This document shows positions 34,369-41,987 of a DNA stretch of 64,000 nt, one piece after another; position 1 is the first letter of the stretch; each line of letters starts with the position of its first letter. Position numbers and translations under genes: made by a program. Origin of the DNA: Paenibacillus lignilyticus (GTDB lineage: Bacteria; Bacillota; Bacilli; Paenibacillales; Paenibacillaceae); NCBI RefSeq assembly GCF_017942085.1, contig NZ_JAGKSP010000011.1, positions 1-64,000 of the forward strand, read 5' to 3'. The notes below the pieces were generated by a model. The model made no database searches. It was given only the letters and a program-made list of their open reading frames with translations, and was not told where the DNA came from.

Positions 34369-34521
34369 TTATGGAATCGTAATGGTGTTGATTTTCGTAT
34401 TCGCAGCATTTCCTTGTGTTTCGATTTGATCCTTCGTCCCTGTCGTATCCTTGGCGACAATCGCATTAAACAACAGGACAACGACAACCAGCATCATGAC
34501 CGTTATCAAAATATTCCGCAT
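34369..34521 (-). CDS. Tiny membrane protein, 50 residues, candidate pilin-like subunit
   Basis: MRNILITVMMLVVVVLLFNA opens a protein with one hydrophobic helix and the tail KDTTGTKDQIETQGNAANTK. ATG 34521 is preceded by GGAGGTGAGG and the stop merges with the ribosome binding site of the next small gene. Tandem paralogy with the 48-residue protein and location between TadC and the pseudopilin-like genes suggest a major or minor fibre subunit. No classical prepilin peptidase site (G followed by x4-E-Y) is visible, so this is tentative. Confidence 0.78.
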   Translation of the reverse strand: MRNILITVMMLVVVVLLFNAIVAKDTTGTKDQIETQGNAANTKINTITIP

Positions 34522-34550
34522 GCCCTCACCTCCTTCATATCCTCCACTTG

Positions 34551-35450
34551 TTAATTTAAAGAGCTAAATAGCCTCTGGCCTTCTCGAACCCAGGGGTATA
34601 TAAAAATCTGAAAGGTATACATGATCGGAAGCCCCGCAATGGCAAACAACAAGTAGGATGTCGATTCCTTGCGACTGTCCTTAGCCAATTCCAGCTTCTC
34701 CTTGTAATCCTGGATTCGTTCTCGCAGCAGCTCGTAATACTGTTCGCTCTCATGGAGCCGCAAGGAATCGATCGTCTCAACGAAGCTCAGCCCCTCCTCG
34801 GTTCCAAGCCGCAGCTTAAGCCGTCTTAATGCCCCTTCCGCGTCGTGATACCACTCGCCAAGCAGCATCTGCAGCTCGCTTCGCATCGTCCGCGTGTAAG
34901 GCAAGCATCGCATCAGCTTCGTATGAATATGAAGCGATGAACCTGCCAGATAGAGCAGTTGATTGCTGACGATATAAATTTCCTTCGTCATCCGCTCTGC
35001 CCTCGTCTTCCGAATCGCTTCCAGCCAAGGAAGATCCCAGAGCAAGAACAGGATCACGAACGAAAGAAGCAGCGGCGCACTCACACGTGGCAAAGCATTC
35101 CATTCCACATAAGTGAAACCGTACGCTGCTGCCGACCAGATCGGGATAAGCAGAAAGAAGAGTCTGCGCAGCAGCACATACAACGCCGCATCTCCTGTAT
35201 ATCCGCATCCGGCAAGTAAGCGTTCCCGTTCCTTGAATGAGCTGCTTTCGCGGCTGATCCTCGCAAATGCAAGCCACTGATCGCTGACCGTCTTCTTCCG
35301 CCAATGCTGCATGAAGACATGCACATAACGCGGCTTCTTAAACGTCAGCAGCTTCATAAGTGATGCAAAAAGCATGAATAATGCTGCATATTGGCCGGCT
35401 AGCGCTGCCCACATGACCAGTTTCGCAATAGAGTCGCTCATAGTCGGCAT
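34551..35450 (-). CDS. tadC: TadC-like inner-membrane platform protein
   Basis: A 299-residue type II secretion F-domain protein with four predicted membrane segments (about 13-30, 93-112, 118-140 and 270-290). The conserved loop around LRRLKLRLGTEEGLSFVETID matches TadC. It follows TadB by 9 nt. ATG 35450 has AAGGGGG 4 nt upstream. TadB-TadC form the platform on which the TadA ATPase acts during pilus assembly. Confidence 0.85.
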   Translation of the reverse strand: MPTMSDSIAKLVMWAALAGQYAALFMLFASLMKLLTFKKPRYVHVFMQHWRKKTVSDQWLAFARISRESSSFKERERLLAGCGYTGDAALYVLLRRLFFLLIPIWSAAAYGFTYVEWNALPRVSAPLLLSFVILFLLWDLPWLEAIRKTRAERMTKEIYIVSNQLLYLAGSSLHIHTKLMRCLPYTRTMRSELQMLLGEWYHDAEGALRRLKLRLGTEEGLSFVETIDSLRLHESEQYYELLRERIQDYKEKLELAKDSRKESTSYLLFAIAGLPIMYTFQIFIYPWVREGQRLFSSLN

Positions 35451-35459
35451 GGACCCCCT

Positions 35460-36398
35460 TTACATTTTCTTGCGGGATAACCATAATCCCATGACGAATG
35501 AGCCAAATATCATCATCCCCGCATTCAGCAATAAATCCCGCCCGGCCGGATCGACAATATAATATTGGTAGGCATTCTCGGGATTGTAATGAAAGTTGAT
35601 CCCAATAAAGAGAAGCAGAAATAAGATCGGTGAGAAGTTCGCGATACGGATTTCGAGCAGCTTATTGCGCTCTTGCTGATTAGCTCTGCGCGCCTTACGC
35701 ATATCCGTAATCAGATCCTTTAAGTTCGCAGCGATTGGATGCCCCTCCGCCAAACCGGCCCGAACGATATTCACAAAATAATCCGCCCACACATGTCCCA
35801 GCGAAGCCGCAAAAATCCGCAAACTAGCTTCATCATCGCCGCGAACGGATACATTTCGGTACAGCTGCTCGAACACGGCCTGCATAGGCCCGAGCAGCCG
35901 TTTCTCTTCGACGGTTCGCTGAAGTGCCGCTTTAATCTGCCTTCCCCCGCTGACAAGGCAGCACTGATAGAACAGCTCCACTGCCGGCAGGAAATCGATT
36001 CGCGTCTTCATTTGGCGGTGCACCAGCATCGTCCGAAGCAGCATATATGGTGCGGTGACCATCACAACGCCCAGCAGAAATGCTCCTTTTGCGCTTTGAA
36101 AAAACAGGGCTCCGAACGATATGCCAATCAGCAGAAGAAGCAAGCTTGTTACGGCAAATGAGACCGGACGCCAGTTCAGCTGCAGGGATTCAAGCAGCTC
36201 AGACAGATGGCGATGCGAACGATCGAAGCGCTGCAGAAAACGCGTAAAACGTTCATGAACGCCGCGATTGCGCCGATAATGCAGCCGACTGATGAATTGC
36301 TGCCGATGCAGCCATATTCCCATCATTCCTCGAACTACAACAAATACCGTACCGAAGAGCGCCATGATGAATGTAAGAAGTCCCAGCTTGACGATCAT
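35460..36398 (-). CDS. tadB: TadB-like inner-membrane platform protein
   Basis: A 312-residue type II secretion F-domain protein. Membrane segments lie at about 5-28, 80-100, 105-122 and 255-275 plus a C-terminal helix; RAGLAEGHPIAANLKDLITD is the conserved T2SF motif. ATG 36398 overlaps the tadA stop by 4 nt (ATGA), a tight operon junction. Confidence 0.87.
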   Translation of the reverse strand: MIVKLGLLTFIMALFGTVFVVVRGMMGIWLHRQQFISRLHYRRNRGVHERFTRFLQRFDRSHRHLSELLESLQLNWRPVSFAVTSLLLLLIGISFGALFFQSAKGAFLLGVVMVTAPYMLLRTMLVHRQMKTRIDFLPAVELFYQCCLVSGGRQIKAALQRTVEEKRLLGPMQAVFEQLYRNVSVRGDDEASLRIFAASLGHVWADYFVNIVRAGLAEGHPIAANLKDLITDMRKARRANQQERNKLLEIRIANFSPILFLLLFIGINFHYNPENAYQYYIVDPAGRDLLLNAGMMIFGSFVMGLWLSRKKM

Positions 36399-37810
36399 TT
36401 CGGCTCAGCTCCCCGCATGCGCTCGGGTTCCGGCTGCCATACAGAACTCCAATGCTCCGCAGACGCCTCCATCAATCTTGCCCGCGCCGATGCGGATGGT
36501 GCCTGCGGATACCGCCAATCGCCCAGCTCCTCATCGAATACAGCCCAATCTCTGACAAACACTTCACCGCCGGCCCACCCCATTTCCGCCAATCGCACCA
36601 GACGGCGGCGTCCCGAGGCAATACGCATTTCAATTCCGATCTGAGTCACATACTCCGCGATCCGTTTCGTCAGCCGCTCCGGGTCCATCCCACGGCCATC
36701 AAGCATACACATATCTGCAATCGCTTCGGGCACATCCTCCAGCATATTGGCATGAAGCGTCGTCATGCTGCCTGCATGTCCTCTCGTACACGCTCGCACA
36801 TAGATGTTGGCATCCTCATCTCGAATCTCGGCATGGATAATCCGCTGCGGCGACTGTCGCAGCGCCAGCTTGAACGCCTGCGAAGAGCGGTGCATCACAT
36901 CTTCCTCATCCGCTTCATATTCGATCACATTCTTCGTCGGGAAATCCCGCTTCAGCATCAGCTCATGCCTGCCCTCAATCGTTACGATGCGCTCCTCATC
37001 CGGCAATTCACCGATCAGCGCCTTGATAAGATTGGTCTTGCCCGAGTTGGTCGGCCCAATGACAACAACGTTGAATCTGGCTTCCAGAATGGCCAGCAGC
37101 ATCCGCCGAATCCGCTCATTAATCGTTCCTAATTCCGCTCGCCCAAGCTGTTCCAATTGAAATCGCCGAACCGTATAGAATCGCAATGTCAGCGTAGGCT
37201 GAGCCGTGAACCCATGGCCGGTCATCGTGACGCGGGTACCGTCTCGCAGCATCACTTCTGCCCATCGCTTACGCGGATTGATGCGATCATTATTGTAGAG
37301 CACCAGATTCTGCTGAATCCGCTCCACCTCGCGAAGCGATTCAAAAGCATACTGAGACGGCACGCTCCTTCCGACACGCACTTCGAATATTCTCGTGCCA
37401 ACGACCTGTATTTCCTCGAGTCCTTCCCGTTTCTGCAGCACCAGCTCCAGCACGCTCATCCCGATCACTTCGGCGAACAATGCCTCTGCAAGCGTCGAAT
37501 ACGGATGCTGATAGCCGGGCAGCTCATGAATCCGCTGCCGCAGCAGTCGATCCGCAATAACCGCGAGAATCCGCTCCCGATCGTACGTATAGCCAAGTAC
37601 CGCTCGATTCAAGCTCTCGTTGTATTCACGCCGCTCTTCCTCTGTCTCACCGCGCGGCAGCGCCAAGTAGGCGCGCACATCTTCCGATAACCGATTGAAG
37701 TCCCGCTGCGCATCCTGCTCTGTTACCGGAGCAGCCGTATCAGCCACCGATTCAACCGCCAGCAGCTTCGCCGAGAAGGCCGATGGCGAGAAGCGCCCGT
37801 CGCCTCTCAT
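36395..37810 (-). CDS. tadA: TadA/CpaF-like secretion ATPase
   Basis: A 471-residue hexameric ATPase that powers Flp/Tad pilus assembly. The N-terminal CpaF-type domain (about 90-230) precedes the RecA-like domain: Walker A GPTNSGKT (252-259), Walker B-like IIHAEIRD (324-331) and His box GHAGSMTTLHA (344-354). ATG 37810 overlaps the preceding stop by 1 nt (TAATG). The Walker B region has Asp-Glu where family members usually have Gly-Gly after ER; otherwise the motors are intact. Confidence 0.92.
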   Translation of the reverse strand: MRGDGRFSPSAFSAKLLAVESVADTAAPVTEQDAQRDFNRLSEDVRAYLALPRGETEEERREYNESLNRAVLGYTYDRERILAVIADRLLRQRIHELPGYQHPYSTLAEALFAEVIGMSVLELVLQKREGLEEIQVVGTRIFEVRVGRSVPSQYAFESLREVERIQQNLVLYNNDRINPRKRWAEVMLRDGTRVTMTGHGFTAQPTLTLRFYTVRRFQLEQLGRAELGTINERIRRMLLAILEARFNVVVIGPTNSGKTNLIKALIGELPDEERIVTIEGRHELMLKRDFPTKNVIEYEADEEDVMHRSSQAFKLALRQSPQRIIHAEIRDEDANIYVRACTRGHAGSMTTLHANMLEDVPEAIADMCMLDGRGMDPERLTKRIAEYVTQIGIEMRIASGRRRLVRLAEMGWAGGEVFVRDWAVFDEELGDWRYPQAPSASARARLMEASAEHWSSVWQPEPERMRGAEPK

Positions 37811-38655
37811 TAGGAGCTTACTCCGCCGCGATGGGTTAGCAGCTTCTTATACCAAGGCTGCACCGTCATCCTCATTTGCCGCTTCAAGCCATAGTGCTCA
37901 ATAAGCTTCCTCGAAGGCTCCTTCATAACCGCCCTCCCTCTCTCGTCATTAAGCAGCCACTCATCGAGTGTTCCCCTATCAAGCTGGGATAGCAGCGGTT
38001 CCGACAATGCCAATTCCCCCAGAAACGACACTCCGAGCTCTTTGCAAATATCCTTCACGTGAAATCCTCCTTTGCCCCAAGGCTGGTGTATAATAATCGC
38101 TTCATAATCATGAGCGGCAATCCCATACATAGCGGAAAGCTGCTTCATCCAGCGCTGTCCATCCTCTTGAAAGTGAGACAACGCGCTTGTCGTTACGATA
38201 ATTCGTTTGTGTGCCTTACGGAGCGCACATAGAGTGGCAGCGTTATCCCAATACGCACCGACATCCGCGATCACGATGCTGAAAGTCTGTTCTGCGATTG
38301 TGAGCAAATGCTCCATCTCTTCAATAGTGAAAAACTCAGCTTGATCTCGCATAATGTTGCCGAACAGCACATGCAGATCAGGTACGCCTCGGCAGCGGTG
38401 CATGGAACGCAGCAGTTTATCCGGCTGCAATGATCCCGTTAACAGCTCAGGGCGTAACGAATCCAGTGTTGCACCCGGCTTATCGACGCCAAGAAAACGA
38501 TGTACCTTGGCACTCTTGAGATTCAGACACAGATACCCGACTGACCGCCCGCTCTCCTCTGCAATCCGGCAGGCCGAAGCGAAAGCCGCAGCAGTAGTAC
38601 CGATATTGGGTGTCGTACCGAGAAAGGTGATGATCGGACCGACAAAATAACTCAT
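37810..38655 (-). CDS. TadZ/CpaE-like ParA-superfamily protein with degenerate P-loop
   Basis: A 281-residue ParA/MinD-like protein. The P-loop position reads GTTPNIGTTAAA instead of KGGxGKT: both the signature lysine and the catalytic lysine are absent. The switch region IVIADVGAYWDNA keeps the usual IIDVG-like strand. TadZ proteins, which localise the Tad apparatus to a cell pole, often have atypical nucleotide sites; that knowledge and the position before tadA support the call. It overlaps the SAF gene by 4 nt. Confidence 0.82.
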   Translation of the reverse strand: MSYFVGPIITFLGTTPNIGTTAAAFASACRIAEESGRSVGYLCLNLKSAKVHRFLGVDKPGATLDSLRPELLTGSLQPDKLLRSMHRCRGVPDLHVLFGNIMRDQAEFFTIEEMEHLLTIAEQTFSIVIADVGAYWDNAATLCALRKAHKRIIVTTSALSHFQEDGQRWMKQLSAMYGIAAHDYEAIIIHQPWGKGGFHVKDICKELGVSFLGELALSEPLLSQLDRGTLDEWLLNDERGRAVMKEPSRKLIEHYGLKRQMRMTVQPWYKKLLTHRGGVSS

Positions 38656-39374
38656 CTCGCACCGCCTTTGGCTTCCGCGATATCAAGCGATTCAGACGAG
38701 TAAGCAATAACCACTTTGCTATTACCGCCTTTACAGATCGAATCGAGCTTCAGCCACTGCGCCTCCGTCAAATTCAAATTGACGGAATCAATCATGCCGT
38801 TCGCATTACGTCTGGCGGCATACATGCCTTCCTTATCCGAGTTGGCAAGCGACATCAAGTTAGAATTGCTCGTATCGTCAATTTCGAGATTACCCGATGT
38901 TTTCACCGAAGCAACCGTTACCGATTCGGCAAATAACCTGGCAGAAGCTACAGCTTCTCCCGATAGATAAAGCATCACTTTGTCCCCGGCGCGAATTCCA
39001 TTCGAGACGGAGAGGACATAATCGCGCGGGATTTGAAAGGTCGCTTGCTCTCGGCTTGGCAGCAACCGGAACTTGTCCACCTTCCAGCTTAGCAAAGGCT
39101 CGTTTACCCCCAGAGGCACAATCACCTCCATGCCGTCCATCTCTTCCGCATGCAGAAACATTTCCGGAACATAGGAAGCTTTCGAAATCTGCTTCACGCC
39201 CAGCATGTCCGTTGTCAGCCGTTCACCGGCATCTATAAACCGTACCGGAACGACAACGTTCACCGTCTCTTGAAATTTCACCTGACGCAGCTGCAGTACA
39301 TACACTCCATAGACAAGCAAGCCGGATAGAACGGCGGCCGATGCGGTAACCCATATATGACGCTTTCGATTCAT
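38652..39374 (-). CDS. SAF-domain protein, CpaB/RcpC-like
   Basis: A 240-residue protein with an N-terminal membrane segment (about 7-25), then a SAF domain (about 38-105: VPVRFIDAGERLTTDMLGV, VPLGVNEPL) and a second beta domain, as in CpaB/RcpC pilus proteins. ATG 39374 with AAAGGA 8 nt upstream is used; the in-frame extension to 39443 passes through a terminator-like hairpin. It is the first gene of the compact Tad operon. Monoderms lack a secretin, so it must have a different partner than in Gram-negatives. Confidence 0.85.
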   Translation of the reverse strand: MNRKRHIWVTASAAVLSGLLVYGVYVLQLRQVKFQETVNVVVPVRFIDAGERLTTDMLGVKQISKASYVPEMFLHAEEMDGMEVIVPLGVNEPLLSWKVDKFRLLPSREQATFQIPRDYVLSVSNGIRAGDKVMLYLSGEAVASARLFAESVTVASVKTSGNLEIDDTSNSNLMSLANSDKEGMYAARRNANGMIDSVNLNLTEAQWLKLDSICKGGNSKVVIAYSSESLDIAEAKGGAR

Positions 39375-39394
39375 GGCGATTCCTTTCCGCAGCT

Positions 39395-39424
39395 TAGATA
39401 GCGATAAATAAAAAAAGAACGCAA
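39395..39424 (-). promoter_or_regulatory. Candidate promoter of the Tad operon, overlapping a terminator stem
   Basis: Minus strand -35 TTGCGT (39424-39419) lies in the 3' arm of the terminator hairpin, with an 18-bp spacer containing the T tract and a -10 TATCTA (39400-39395). This would start transcription about 15 nt before the cpaB-like ATG. An upstream alternative is TTGGGT...TATTAT near 39485-39515, which would place the terminator in the leader. Confidence 0.4.
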
Positions 39425-39454
39425 GCAGGGGCATGGAGCCCAAGCTTGCGTTCT
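39407..39454 (-). terminator. Strong terminator between the bactofilin genes and the Tad operon
   Basis: Eleven-base stem AGAACGCAAGC/GCTTGCGTTCT with a 17-nt loop, followed on the minus strand by seven T. It lies 102 nt past the second bactofilin stop and only 33 nt before the cpaB-like ATG, so it either isolates the two units or acts as an attenuator. Confidence 0.85.
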
Positions 39455-39555
39455 TCGCATAGCGGTCGCTAAATTTCTGCTACTATAATATTGAACTCAT
39501 AATAACAGACCCAATAATCGCTGTCTAGCATAAATTGTCATTTTCTCAAAAAATG

Positions 39556-40239
39556 TTATCTTTTTATTTCTTCATTCACAACCGATCCCTTGCTAACCTT
39601 CAGCGACTTGCGATACTCGATTAACCCGATCCTGCACCCCGGTCCGATGGTCACGTTCGTTCCTCTGACAACATCGGCAGTCGTATGCTCCAAGTAAATG
39701 TTCTCGCCTTCGATCAACTCGCTGTTCAGTTCCATCGAACGCGGCTTTGAAAACCACTGCTTCATTCCGCCCCACTTGCTCCGCCGAACATTGATCCGTC
39801 CGCCGCCAATTTCTTTGGCATGGCAAGGTCCCCATGGACGGATCTCGACTACGTTTGCGCTTACTAAACCATGGATGTGGAATCCGCCCCGAACATCAAA
39901 ATATTCAGCCTCGCATTCTCCGCGAACAGCCAGCTGTCCCCGGACCTTCATCGACTTGCTGCGAATGCTTCCTGCCGCATCCAACTCGCCAAGCACATGC
40001 ATCTGAGCGCCATAAATATCGCCGCGGACGTTCGTTTCCCCAACCTGGCGATAAAGCCCGACCTTCAAATCGCCTGAAACGGACAAGTTCCCCATGCTAT
40101 GGAGAGATTCACTTTCTATAGAACCGAGCACTTGCCCTTCACCTAACACACGGATGCTCTCGTAGTAACCTCCGGAGGTCGAGCCTGTTCCCGTAATCCG
40201 CACTTTTCTTCTTGTACCCGTCATCATCTGCATCTTCAC
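39556..40239 (-). CDS. Bactofilin-like polymer-forming protein (second of pair)
   Basis: A 227-residue protein rich in six-residue beta-helix turns (GSIRSKSMKVRGQLAVRGEC and similar), the mark of bactofilins, which self-assemble into filaments without nucleotide. GTG 40239 lies 4 nt after AGGAGG; ATG 40233 lies 10 nt after it and is equally possible. It is 8 nt downstream of the other bactofilin gene and of similar length and repeat pattern. In B. subtilis a comparable pair is yhbE-yhbF. A role as scaffold for the neighbouring pilus is only inferred. Confidence 0.85.
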   Translation of the reverse strand: MKMQMMTGTRRKVRITGTGSTSGGYYESIRVLGEGQVLGSIESESLHSMGNLSVSGDLKVGLYRQVGETNVRGDIYGAQMHVLGELDAAGSIRSKSMKVRGQLAVRGECEAEYFDVRGGFHIHGLVSANVVEIRPWGPCHAKEIGGGRINVRRSKWGGMKQWFSKPRSMELNSELIEGENIYLEHTTADVVRGTNVTIGPGCRIGLIEYRKSLKVSKGSVVNEEIKR

Positions 40240-40247
40240 CTCGCCTC

Positions 40248-40940
40248 CTAGCCGAAAATCCGCTCTCGCGAGCGAACAACCGCATCCGGATGTACAATGA
40301 GCTCCGACCCGAACTCGACTCGGTCAATAACACAGCCAGCACCGATCTTAACTTGTCGGCCGCGCACAAGCGCTGCCGTCGTTTCAACCAAATGGACATC
40401 ATCGCCCTCAATGCGATCTGCACGCAGTTGAGTTTGCCATGGTGCCGGTAATATCGATTGCATCAGACGTTTAATTGTCCCGCTTTTCGTAATACTGACG
40501 CTGATTTGCTTGGCCCGAATCACTTCCGCTCGTACCGGGCCATCCATGTAAATAGTCAGACGGTCCGCATCCAGCACCCCGTCCACGGTCATCGCACCTC
40601 TTACATCGCATCCGCGCGTCCTGCAATCGCCGACGATTTTGATAAAACCATTCGCTTGAAGGACTTCGCAATCCAAATTGCCGCGCACCGTAGCCTGACC
40701 CTCGATTTTAGCCATTGCCGCCTTCACCGGACCATCCACGGTCAACTTGCCGGACGCTTCGAAGCGCTCTACTGCACATATGCTTCCTTTCACCTTAGCC
40801 AGGCCGTTCATCTTAAAGGAGTAGCAGTCCAAGCTTCCGTCTACTTTGCTGACGCCTTCAAGCTCGACGCGGTGAAAATCTCCTCCGCCCGTAGTTCCCA
40901 CTCCTGCAATTGCAAAATCAGGTCGATTCATTGTCGTCAT
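40248..40940 (-). CDS. Bactofilin-like polymer-forming protein (first of pair)
   Basis: A 230-residue beta-helix protein with repeats such as GSLDCYSFKMNGLAKVKGSI and GNLDCEVLQANGFIKIVGDC. The start ATG 40940 is 8 nt after GGAGGGG; ATG 40946 is closer. The in-frame extension to 41084 is rejected because it enters the ndoA terminator region. It is paralogous to the following gene, which it precedes with one RNA likely covering both. Confidence 0.85.
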   Translation of the reverse strand: MTTMNRPDFAIAGVGTTGGGDFHRVELEGVSKVDGSLDCYSFKMNGLAKVKGSICAVERFEASGKLTVDGPVKAAMAKIEGQATVRGNLDCEVLQANGFIKIVGDCRTRGCDVRGAMTVDGVLDADRLTIYMDGPVRAEVIRAKQISVSITKSGTIKRLMQSILPAPWQTQLRADRIEGDDVHLVETTAALVRGRQVKIGAGCVIDRVEFGSELIVHPDAVVRSRERIFG

Positions 40941-41063
40941 TCTCATGACCCCTCCATCCATTCCATATGTTACTTTCATTATGAAGTGAAACGACGCTTG
41001 CAAACAGCGGCGCAGGATGGAACATGAGCTACATCCGAAGGCGGATATTGCGGATATCAAAAA

Positions 41064-41096
41064 AGACAAAAAAAACAGAGCCATCTGGCCCTGCTG
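41064..41096 (-). terminator. Terminator after ndoA
   Basis: Stem CAGGGCC/GGCTCTG (with one G-U pair) and a 4-nt loop followed on the minus strand by eight T, 20 nt after the ndoA stop. Confidence 0.88.
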
Positions 41097-41115
41097 TCGT
41101 GTATTGCTCTTTCGT

Positions 41116-41466
41116 TCAAAAATCGATTAGACCGACACTGATTTGAAGCGCCTCGTCTACCTTACGCATCGTCTCATCATCCAGGTGAGTGATTTTGTCG
41201 GTCAGACGCTGCTTATCAATCGTGCGGATTTGTTCCAAAAGCAGAACGGAATCACGGTCAAATCCATGCAATGCCGCATCAATCTCCACATGCGTCGGCA
41301 GCTTAGCCTTCTGGATCTGGGCTGTAATGGCTGCTACAATGACGGTTGGGCTGAAGCGATTGCCAATATCATTTTGAATAACCAGAACAGGACGAACGCC
41401 CCCCTGTTCAGAACCGACAACAGGTGACAAGTCCGCAAAAAACACATCGCCGCGTTTAACGATCAA
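41116..41466 (-). CDS. ndoA: Type II toxin NdoA (EndoA), MazF-family endoribonuclease
   Basis: A 116-residue sequence-specific mRNA interferase, nearly identical along its length to B. subtilis Ndo[21 protein letters not shown] at the start, [17 protein letters not shown], and [15 protein letters not shown] near the end. The catalytic Arg (RPVLV context) and Thr (SPTVIVA) are kept. The start is TTG 41466 with GGGGTG 6 nt upstream, 3 nt after the antitoxin stop. Neighbours alr and ydcC reproduce the Bacillus order. Confidence 0.96.
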   Translation of the reverse strand: MIVKRGDVFFADLSPVVGSEQGGVRPVLVIQNDIGNRFSPTVIVAAITAQIQKAKLPTHVEIDAALHGFDRDSVLLLEQIRTIDKQRLTDKITHLDDETMRKVDEALQISVGLIDF

Positions 41467-41469
41467 GCT

Positions 41470-41751
41470 TTACACCCCGCTTACGAGTCGGCCGAGCGTA
41501 TCGCCGGCATCTTCCTCCGCTTGAAAAGCTTCCGACGCCATCACTAGGTTGATTTTTGCCATTTCCAGATAGCCTCGCTGCATCGAATCGCGAATCTGTC
41601 GTTTCTTCCGCTCGATTAAATACAATTTCATAGCCTGACGAATGAATTCGCTTCGGTTCGAGTTTTCTTTGGCGACGATTCCGTCGACTTCCTCCAGCAA
41701 ATGATCCGGTAAACTGATCATAATCCTTTTGGTATTTTGCAAATTGGCCAC
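41470..41751 (-). CDS. ndoAI: Antitoxin NdoAI (EndoAI), ribbon-helix-helix
   Basis: A 93-residue antitoxin. The ribbon-helix-helix domain is NTKRIMISLPDHLLEEVDGI (about 6-25) followed by NRSEFIRQAMKLYLIERKK; the C-terminal tail that wraps NdoA is acidic. GTG 41751 lies about 10 nt after GGGGGTG. A -10 TATAAT (41821-41816) lies about 65 nt upstream without a clear -35; RHH antitoxins usually repress their own promoter. Confidence 0.94.
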   Translation of the reverse strand: MANLQNTKRIMISLPDHLLEEVDGIVAKENSNRSEFIRQAMKLYLIERKKRQIRDSMQRGYLEMAKINLVMASEAFQAEEDAGDTLGRLVSGV

Positions 41752-41987
41752 CGAACTCGCACCCCCAAAACATTTCCAGCAAAAAACAGTAACAGTATGT
41801 CATTGTTTGGTCCGTATTATACACCTTCATATGTATGCAGACCGTATATCAAGTATGCTGCATCGAAGATAAACGCTTAAGACCGACAACAAAGAACATC
41901 TTAACAACATTATTCGAGATAAGACGATAAAATCCTTTAAATCCATTGAAAATCCTTAGATGGTAATTCGTGCCTCATTCATGCCGC

